DNA from: Flammulina velutipes
Taxonomy: Eukaryota; Basidiomycota; Agaricomycetes; Agaricales; Physalacriaceae
Reading direction: 5' to 3'
DNA length: 64,000 nucleotides
Assembly (NCBI GenBank): GCA_011800155.1
Contig: CM022373.1
Span: forward strand, 806,001-870,000
The first letter of the stretch is position 1; every line of letters begins with the position of its first letter. This document shows, in pieces, positions 56,242-64,000 of this stretch. A program made the translations under genes and the position numbers. The notes below the pieces were generated by a model, which saw nothing but the letters and a program-made list of their open reading frames with translations, was not told the DNA's origin and made no database searches.

Positions 56242-58530
56242 CTATATCGAGTACTTGATGTACAAAACCCACGCCACAATCCCCGAAGAAAGCAACACTG
56301 ATAACCCGACGATAGTCAGCACATTCCGAGGCTGACGACCTGACAGGTCCTTGAGTTCACCCCTCTTGTGGAGGTCCTTTCGTTTCGGCTCACTCATGGA
56401 GAGGATGCCACCGAGGTATCTACAATAAGCGTCAGTAAGTACATTAGTGATCGTTCGTTCAAAACATACCGCCGATCCAGTAATCTATGGGCGAACGTCA
56501 GCGACTATTCAATGCATGGAAGAGAATGAAATGCGAACCCGTAGAAAGCACCCCAGCACACTTCGGCGGCCTTCATTGCTACGAAGAAGCTTACGACTTT
56601 GCTGTACCCACCTCCCGGTGTCTATCAACCGATGTGTCAGTTAGCGCATCAAGTTGGTGGTGGTTGTGACTCACGATATCCTGCAGACGTCCAGCCACCA
56701 TATCAACAATTACGGAACCAGCGTTGTTCAATGCTACATTTGCAAAGGTCAGAACCTTTTTACATTGCTGCTCTGCTTGCACTAACCTTTCCAGATACCA
56801 AACGCAAGCCCAAGTTTCGTTTGGTTGGGTACCAGCAAAGGGATGGAACAGATAAACGGCATTGCGTTCTACAGTCAGAAATCAGATAGGCCAAAGACAA
56901 AGAGGACATGGGACGCACGAATGACTGAGCGACGGATGCAAGGATCATAACTCCAAGAGCGTTCACATGGGTGAATCCGATCAAACAGTATACCACTATC
57001 CAGAGCATACTGGTGAATGAGACTATAAACAAATTATCAGTTCGAATCATACAGGCATCATAATACCCACCAAAGAACATGCGATGTCCTACTCTGTCGA
57101 AGAACATCCCCAGTGAAGGCGCAAAGAAGATAGGAATGATCTAGTACCAGTCAGAACCATTTGAAATATTAGAACTCAAGTTAAACACTCACCTGCTGCA
57201 TCGCAGACGTGTACCCAGCAACCTGAGCAGTAGATCCCCTCGTGAACGATATGATATCCGCGTTCAACCCACTGAAACCCCCCACGATACTGTTCAACAG
57301 GCACTGTTAGTCCTATCTTCAACCACCCAGTGTGATCACTACGTACCCAGCTTGCAACAACTGCGAACATGCGATGAACCAGAACATCCACGGAACAGTT
57401 TTTAGCGCCGACATACTCGGTATCACTCTCGGTTTACGTCCTTGTTCCACCGCGACACTTCTGCCCGTAGGCATCCGCGTCCATTCGGGGAGGTGATACA
57501 CTGTCCACCATACGAAGACGGCATTTTGGAGTCTATCATTGTCATTAGATGTTAGGCTCTGATAGGGAATATAGTACTCACAGGTTAACGAAACAGATAA
57601 TGGCAGGAATCTAACAAATGTTCAGTTGAGCTTCGCAAATATTTCAGTCACTTACCCATAACGCCCATCCCCAGAAAGCTGTGGCGTCCCTCATAGGCAC
57701 AGCAGTGGCCTTGGCTATCAACACAATGCACTTGCCTAGAAATAATCATCACTTGTTAGAATACCGCCACACATTAGAAGGAGGGTACGCACCCCAACTA
57801 ATATCTAACCCATAAACAAACGCCAGCCCTCTGTGCTGGAACCAATGAGCCAGGATCTTGCTCCCCACGCTCTCGATGACCGTCGAGCCCAGGCCGAGGA
57901 TGATACGCCCAACGATAACGAGCGTAAACGAGTCGGCGTTACTCCCTGCAGCGGAGATAGTAGCGCCGATGAATATCGCAGTGGAGCAAATCATGCTTCC
58001 CCTTGAGTCCGCAGTCAGCATGCAGTGGGAAATAGAGAGATACTCGAACACGAACCAGGCAATCCCGTAGTAATCCAACACGAACCCACCGAGGATCGGC
58101 AAGATAGTGTTGACTAGACTCGTCGCGGATGAAATCGCCCCATATTGCGCGTCTTGCGGTGCACCAAGTAAGCTTGTGGGTGTAAATATATGTGGACGGC
58201 TTACTCGTGATCCCAAGTTCGGATTTGAACGTTGATTTTAGTGGTCCTAGCGTGTTCTCCGAGAAGGACGAGCCAGCTAGAGGTAGAATGTCAAAGTCAA
58301 TTTCTTTTGTACTGCACGTCGTAGCATTACGCACCCGACAGAAGGAGACCAAGGCAGAGCGCCGTTAGCTTCCAGCGAAGCGGGAAATCCTGGATGGACT
58401 CGACGGGGGAGGGAGATCGGCTCGGCGTAGCCAACTTTTCTGGATCGGTGTACTTCTCGTCATCATCCTGGTCCTTGCTGGGTGGGTCTCGGGAGAGCAC
58501 TGGGACTTGAGCTTGAGCTTGAGCATCCAT
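56242..58530 (-). CDS. MFS transporter, MFSD1-like
   Basis: Major facilitator with a long polar N-terminus (MDAQAQAQVPVLSRDPPSKD). TM1 reads RWKLTALCLGLLLSGA, and the next loop and helix give LKSTFKSELGIT and AQYGAISSATSLVNTILPIL, then GGFVLDYYG, the family's motif-A loop. It continues LVIVGRIILGLGSTVIESVG and ILAHWFQHRGLAFVYGLDIS. The second half includes VPWMFWFIACSQLLQAG, QIIPIFFAPSLGMFFDRVGH and NAMPFICSIPLLVPNQTKLG. It ends VLTIVGLSVLLSSGIVAWVL before the stop at 56242. Twelve spans are expected and about twelve can be drawn. Animal MFSD1 exports dipeptides from lysosomes; a vacuolar role here is inference. Around twelve short introns. Confidence 0.82.
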
Positions 58531-58757
58531 AGCTGGTCAAGAAGCGTCTGGCCTGATACATGTTTTCTTTCTTCTTTAATGGTTTAAAAAAAGTTGTACT
58601 GATCCGCTCCCGGGCTTATCTGATTAGCCTCCGGGTTATCTGATACGGATAGATAAAACGTGTGCCTGTGCAAAAAATGGCGCCACATTGGCAGACACAG
58701 CAGAAATATTGAGGTTTACGCAAGGAAACTTGGCGATTAAGTACGTGCCAAGCGCGC

Positions 58758-59022
58758 CTACAACCTGGAATGCCCAGTATCATACAATGCATACAAATCA
58801 TCCTCCGCTTGCATTAGGCATATCCGTTCTAGATGTGACCGTATACTGTAGACGATGTGCCGTTCATTCAGCAAAACCATTTTCAAAGAAAAAAACATGG
58901 AATAGGACTCACCATCAAACCCAGTCATATATGCAACACCAAATTCGCCAGGAACAACCTCGCCCCACCCATAAACTAGGAAATGCGAGGAGAACACCGC
59001 GCTGGTACTCAAAACTCAACGG
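58758..59022 (-). pseudogene. Duplicated 3' fragment of the carnitine acetyltransferase gene
   Basis: Matches 60603-60900: SSHFLVYGWGEVVPGEFGVA corresponds to SSHFPVYGWGEVVPDGFGVA, and both end DDLYALYDTGHSRL. The fragment has lost the splice acceptor of the last intron (no AG before the resumed match ATCGTCTACAGTATACGGTC) and about 24 bp of the final exon. Similarity extends rightwards to about 59037, inside the last codons of the neighbouring kinase gene. Not expected to make protein. Confidence 0.82.
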
Positions 59023-60400
59023 CTAGATCGCTGGAAAACGAGGAACTATGTTCGTAAAATTCGACTTGGTCCAAAGTGTCAGAGTGACCGACTCGAGGTA
59101 ACGCAAGCCATCAGATCCCTCACTGGCGGGGACCTTGACCCCATCTTTCCACTCGAAACCATTGGCCAGAAATAGGCCAATCAGTCTCGACACGTCGATG
59201 AGCTTCTTCTGCTCCTCGGAGACGCCTCCCATCTCCTGGTACAATGTCTCCCAGAACAGGTCCCGTAGTTCCTGCTGGTTGGGATGGTAGCGCCAGCCCC
59301 AGCTCATCGTCTCTGTCCCAAGCATGGTCTCGAGGCCACCGAGCGACATCCCAAAAGGACCGATGGTGGTGTCCTTCCAGTCGCAGATTCCCATGATGTG
59401 GCCCGTCTCCTTGCTCACGTGGATGTTGTTCTCCAGGAGGTCGGTGTGGTTGGGCACCAGCGGCCAATTGGCCTCCAAGAGACTCGGGAGCATCGAGATG
59501 AGATTGGCCAGCGTCGGGCGAAAGCGCTCGGGCAGCCCTGCCTGAAGCTGGGAGAGTTCCGATGAGTACTCGTCAAGCAACGAGGCGCGACTTGGACATG
59601 GCATCCCTTTGGGCGTGTTGTTCCAAGCCGAAGCGAAAAACCTGCATGGCCAGAGTCAAGTCAGCTGTACGTTTCTTCTACGTAGGTAGATAGAGAGAGC
59701 GTATGGGACGCTGGGATCGACGTACCTAGCAAAGTCCTGCACCGTATACTTCCGGAGGCTGTAGTTGTTCTGGTTTAACGCATCCCGCGCAAGATACATC
59801 GAGACCCCTCCCGCATTGAGCATCGTATAGACATGGAGCTGGCCCAGTTTACCGACGGACTCGTGATGTGGCGTGAATCGACCGTATGCTTGCTCAATAT
59901 GTCCGAGAAACCCCATGTCGAGGGCAGCGTAGCCGGCGCGAAACTGAATAACACGAGTCTCATCGCTGTTGAGGACGGTGTAGCTCTGCCCGCCTTGGAG
60001 AGATGTCGTGTGAACAGACGTTCCTGTAATCCGTACGGCCTCGAGGTCGCATTCACGTTGCGTCGCAGGAGCGTTCTTCTTGAAGAAGTTCGAGATCTGG
60101 TATTCGGACAGTTTAGCAAGATTAGCTTCCATTACTTACGTTTGTCGTCGTGGATGGCAATGGGTGCTTGGGTTGAGGTGATGATGGCTACCGAGGAAAC
60201 TAAGAGAAAGAAAGAAAGCAGGCGGACGTAGAACTCTGCTCGAGATATATGGCAACCGGCTGTGGGACAAAACAGGGTTGGCAGGGGAGGCAGAGCTGGA
60301 CGTACGAAATCCCCGCGACGTTCATATCGGGAGCGTCAAGGGCCTTTCCGATGCCAGCGATGGCCATGGGGTTGAGGACTTGGACAGCTGCGGCGGCCAT
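59023..60400 (-). CDS. Phosphotransferase-family protein (APH/choline-kinase-like)
   Basis: Protein-kinase-like fold of the aminoglycoside-phosphotransferase superfamily; fungal members are of unknown substrate. Exon 1 from 60400: MAAAAVQVLNPMAIAGIGKA, LDAPDMNVAGI. A Pro-rich joint (SSPQPKHPLPSTTTN) leads to ISNFFKKNAPATQRECDLEA and YTVLNSDETRVIQFRAGYAA. A later exon holds the catalytic loop PLVPNHTDLLENNIHV (HTD in place of HGD, which I recall as usual in this fungal clade) and the metal motif GHIMGICDWKDTTIGPFG. The last codons (PRFPAI, stop at 59023) are encoded by sequence shared with the duplicated acetyltransferase fragment, read in a different frame, so the natural C-terminus was probably replaced. 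Confidence 0.78.
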
Positions 60401-60602
60401 TGTAGGCGGCTATTGTGATATAGGAGCGTTTGGTAAAGAAGAAGAGCGAGTGATTTGAGTGGAATCTGAGATCCGAGAGACGAGTTGGCTCCTTTGTGGT
60501 AAGGTAGACTGCACCCATAAGGGCCCATAAGCAACCAACCCCGCGTGCTAATTGTTACGTGTGACATTAATTCTCACAACTTGTAGTACGTGCCAAGCGC
60601 GC

Positions 60603-62748
60603 CTACAATCTCGAATGCCCAGTATCATACAACGCATACAAATCATCCGCCGCCCTCTCAATCTCTTCAACGAACCTTGCATTAGGCATATCCGCTCTAG
60701 ACGTGACCGTATACTGTAGACGATCTGCCCAGCCAATCAGTAAAATATCCTCCAAGACGCGTAATAGGACTCACCATCAAACCCAGTCATATATGCAACA
60801 CCAAACCCGTCAGGAACAACCTCGCCCCACCCATAAACCGGGAAATGCGAGGAGAACACCGCGCTGGTACTCAAAACCCAATGGCTAGATCGCTGGAAAA
60901 CGGGGTCGCTGAACAATGCAGGCGCGTCCTCGCCTGCCTGGATCAATTTCCTCAACCCAAAGAGATGTCGATCTACACCACGGCCCGCCCCCGCGTCTTT
61001 CGCCAAACTTATATGTTTCTTCGCAGCGTTCATGAAAAGTGCCTTCTTCTCCTCATTCGACAGCGCGGGGTCGTCCATGCCATTGATAAACGCGTCGGAC
61101 TCGCTCGTCACAACCCTAATGGCCTCAGTCCGGCCCTTCCAGAAACGACGCGTCGTAGCAGCTTCGTACGTCCCTCCGTTCCTCTTCGCGTCGCCAATCA
61201 ACCGCTTGTACGCCAGCTGAATGATCATCTGTGCCCACGAGTCCGGAGAGACGCCAAAATTCTTGATAGCTGCCTTTCCGTACGCGGTGAGGTGGAAGCC
61301 GAGCTCCTGGTCAGCGATGAGTTGCTTTGCAGCTGCGTTGGCGTTGTCGATGGATGTAGAGATGGACGGTGTGATTTCCCAATCCATAGGCGTAGGTCCG
61401 TAGGAGCCAGTCGGTGTGCCATGATCCCACGAAGGATCGGCCAGCCAGTTGAGGACATCGTCGCAGAGACGTACCACCGGTGTTCCATCCATAACGGAAT
61501 GTTCACCCATTATGCCCGCGTAGGCATTATCGAAGACGATGAACTGGCAAGGTTTGTCGACCCATCGGTTTTGCAGACCGACGGGGATACCATTGACGGT
61601 GTGTCCATGCCATAGATGACGGCTGTGTTCGACGGAAGTGCTTGGTGAGGTGCTGTCAAGACTGATAGTGAATGCTGCGGAGTGAATGGTGGATATGATA
61701 TCGGCATTGTGAGCTGAAGCGGAAAGTTCGAGATAATCCTGTGAGACATGAGGAGCTGTCCCACATAGATTGGTACTGCACGCACCTTGGCCCAGATATC
61801 ACGATTGGAAGCCGTCAAGACGCCCACACCGGGATGAATTGTTGTTGAGTTGTCATAGATATACTGGATTTGGCTGAAAGTCCGTTAGCGGGATGTCTAA
61901 TCAAAATAAATGGGGGCAAGCACCTTTCTATCTCTTCGGTGCTCAATATCCTGCCACCGTCGGTTACGGTGACCTTCCACGGCCGGTTGTTGCGGAACAC
62001 CACGATATGTCCCGAGGTTCCATCATCTGTCGGTTTCGCATAGGTGACGCTCCAGTCCAAGCCGTCGGGCCCTGGCACACGAGAACAGTCGAACATCCAG
62101 CGATATGTGTCCATACAGAAAGGGCTCTCCTTGGATCCCTCTGGCTTGAGTTCACCGCGCTTGAGCTGTTGTCGGAATACCATGGCAGCGCGCGCGATGG
62201 CGGCTGCACGAGCCGCAGGGGATTGGCGGAGATGTGAGGGATGGTCATCAAAGCCGTCTAGAGAGAGAAATTTAGTCGACGACAGGGTACATTGTTGAAA
62301 AATACACTCACAGTAGTATGAGACATTCACGACGACCTGTACGCTCCGTCAGCGCGACGAATGAGGGATAAAGGAAGACACGTACAGAGTCCCTATATCC
62401 AAGATATCCACCGTCGTCCCACCACTGTTCGAGCCAATGTTCAGACTGGGCGTCGTGCGCTTTGAGACGCGTCTGCAAGCGCTCGCCGAGACCGCCAGGC
62501 TTCCCAAAGTCGTCGATCTTCTTCGCGACAGTAGCATACTCCTCTGGTGACCATGCAATAGGCTTAAGGCTGCCTTTCAGCTTTTCTAGCGTGTCTGATA
62601 GCTCAAGGACGGGGAGTTTAGGCAGAGATTGCTTGGTGGTGGCAGTAGCTGGAGCGGCTGACTTCCAGTTGGCTGGACGAGCCTGCGACATGGCGCGAGA
62701 TTGGAGAGACGAAAGGATGCGGTGTCGAGGGAGACAGCGAGATAGCAT
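60603..62748 (-). CDS. CAT2: Carnitine O-acetyltransferase
   Basis: Moves acetyl groups between CoA and carnitine for transport between peroxisome, cytosol and mitochondria. LPKLPVLELSDTLEKLKGSL and WLEQWWDDGGYLGYRDSVVV open the fold, followed by RWMFDCSRVPGPDGLDW. The catalytic histidine lies in AYAGIMGEHSVMDGTPV. FGVSPDSWAQMIIQLAYKRL and GGTYEAATTRRFWKGRTEAI, then SSHFPVYGWGEVVPDGFGVA form the CoA/carnitine site. The first 19 residues (MLSRCLPRHRILSSLQSRA) look like a mitochondrial presequence, with a second Met at 62691 (MSQARPANW). The protein ends in SRL, a valid PTS1 tripeptide. About seven introns, the last (about 60725-60773) restoring DRLQYTVTSRADMPNARF. Confidence 0.93.
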
Positions 62749-63363
62749 CGTCGTTCCCGAGTGATGGACGTCCGTTCAAATCAACGCGGGGAAAAGCTGA
62801 AGCGTGATTTTCGGCTACCTCGATAGCCGGCGAAACTCCTTGATCTCCCAGAATCAGCGTGGCGCAAGATGGGCAGTACAGGACGGAAACAGGAGTGGGC
62901 GAAAATGACAGTGACCGTCCGAGGGAAAGGAGGACGCCACGCTCGGTCCGATTGCCGAGATAAATATTTGGTTTTCAAAAAGTGCAGTAGAACATATATG
63001 CAGAACTTGTATGTAGTGACTAATTATCTCATTGAGAGACGGACTGGAAACCCTTGTCAGTTTGATGGTATATTGAGTACAAACTAACGAGTACTGCGCC
63101 ACATACATGCCCGAATCCACGATCTCCTTGACAGCTTCCAACCGAGCCCAACACGGGGACTCCGCTTCGAACAAGCCAACAGTTAGGACATGAAATTGCA
63201 TCATCAGAGCCAGAACAAGATGGTTAGAGCAAGGATGTGCCAATGTAGGAATTTGACATATCTTACTCACACTTCAAGTACACACGTATTCCTGTAAATA
63301 CACTCTAGAGAGGGATGTTCATTAATAGCGTAACCATAATATATCCACGTCTAAGAAATACTT
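62749..63363. other. Intergenic region between acetyltransferase and haem lyase
   Basis: About 615 bp holding the promoter of the acetyltransferase and the 3' flank of the haem lyase. A minus-strand open frame (62854-63270) has no recognisable domain or splice partner. Confidence 0.35.
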
Positions 63364-64000
63364 TTACTGCCTGTTCTCTCGAACAGTGGCCCAAACCTCC
63401 TCCGTCGCCGCGGAGATGCGTTCCTTGACGCTCCCTAAGCTGTCAAGGGCGGGTCTGACATCCAGGGAGAATGCTGGAGTGCCGTCGGGCTCGTCTGGTG
63501 CTGAATAATAGTCGATAACATAGCGAACCTCTTCGCCAGTACTTGGCCGGCGGATGATCCAGTCATGTCTGTCAAACGGAGGCTCACTACTAAAAGAGAA
63601 ACCAATGTCAGACAGGACAATACACAAAACGACAACAACTCACTTGAATCGCGAAGGCAGTAACCAGCCAGCGAGCATCCAAAACCTCGCCTTGGGAGAC
63701 ATTTCTCCAGGTCGACCTTGGAATTTGGCGAGATGTATGTCCCCAGCCATCCCCGCGCGTCGTTCCCACTTGACGACCTCGTTCCACGCCTCCTCGTTCA
63801 AAAAGTTATGAATCTCCACCATAGTCTCTATATGCTCCTCCGGTGTCTCCCAGCCTTTCCTGACCAGTGCGTTGTAGAATTGTTGGGGTGAAGGATACTC
63901 CCAGCGTTCAGAAGAGTCGCGCGGTATACTTGATACTGTGCGTTCGACTGGCAGAGCTATCGTTTGATTCGGAGCCTGTGACTGAGGGAGAACAGGCATT
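63364..64000 (-). CDS. Cytochrome c haem lyase (holocytochrome c synthase), 5' partial
   Basis: Attaches haem covalently to apocytochrome c in the mitochondrial intermembrane space. The visible part begins PVLPQSQAPNQTIALPVERT and RTVSSIPRDSSERWEYPSPQ, then QFYNALVRKGWETPEEHIET and MVEIHNFLNEEAWNEVVKWE, GRPGEMSPKARFWMLAGWLL, and across one intron PPFDRHDWIIRRPSTGEEVR and YVIDYYSAPDEPDGTPAFSL to the stop at 63364. The His in FDRHDW is the known haem-contact motif. The Met at 63999 is almost certainly internal: family members have an upstream CPV-type haem-binding region, which would lie beyond the right edge. Confidence 0.93.

Noticed and set aside
1..64000. Search for transposons, CRISPR arrays or viral insertions
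   Set aside because: No transposase, integrase or reverse-transcriptase motif, no terminal repeats flanking a coding unit and no spacer array were seen. The repeats present are local gene-fragment duplications.

Overview
The window is nuclear DNA of a filamentous basidiomycete, most likely an Agaricomycete. Almost every gene is cut by several GT-AG introns of about 40-60 nt with CTNAC-type branch sites. The content is fungal: Pmt4-type O-mannosyltransferase, GPI-anchored chitin deacetylase, NACHT-WD40 NLR, F-box proteins, an ear-less AP beta-adaptin and secreted GH43 and GH30 enzymes. Genus cannot be read from the sequence. All gene ends and splice sites are my own hand models.

Layout. 1-10.5 kb: PMT4 (-), an F-box gene sharing a 115-bp divergent promoter with it (+), a secreted GH43 (-), and the sorting nexin MVP1 (+). 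10.8-19.8 kb: an accessory block with an orphan membrane protein whose tail repeats a WWRCCC motif (-), an imperfect inverted repeat over its 5' end, two orphan helical paralogues in tandem (+), and an NLR with an MLKL-like N-terminus, a NACHT domain and 14 WD40 repeats (+). 20-28.6 kb: a second F-box protein, a ROG1-type lipase and several unrecognised genes, three of them small.

28.9-32.6 kb: a decayed partial copy of CCZ1, a small multi-spanning membrane protein, then intact CCZ1. 32.8-42.8 kb: four paralogous Fe(II)/2-oxoglutarate oxygenases (A, B, C, D) surrounding the ER glucosidase II alpha gene. The flanks show that A and B arose by a tandem duplication that also copied the first codons of the glucosidase gene. 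Copy A has an early stop. Copy B is a mosaic, D-like in its 5' half and A-like in its 3' half.

43.2-64 kb: an orphan DHX35-like 5' fragment, AP-1 beta-adaptin, COQ2, a secreted GH30, VPS28 (ESCRT-I), chitin deacetylase, a small acidic protein, an MFSD1-like transporter, an APH-type kinase whose last codons lie in a duplicated piece of the neighbouring carnitine acetyltransferase gene, that acetyltransferase (signals for both mitochondria and peroxisome), and the 3' part of cytochrome c haem lyase running off the right edge.

Two things stand out. Short partial duplications lie beside their parent genes (CCZ1, glucosidase II, carnitine acetyltransferase, 2OG oxygenases). The 10.8-19.8 kb block combines a predicted cell-death NLR with three uncharacterised companion genes, and it is the best candidate here for an undescribed system.
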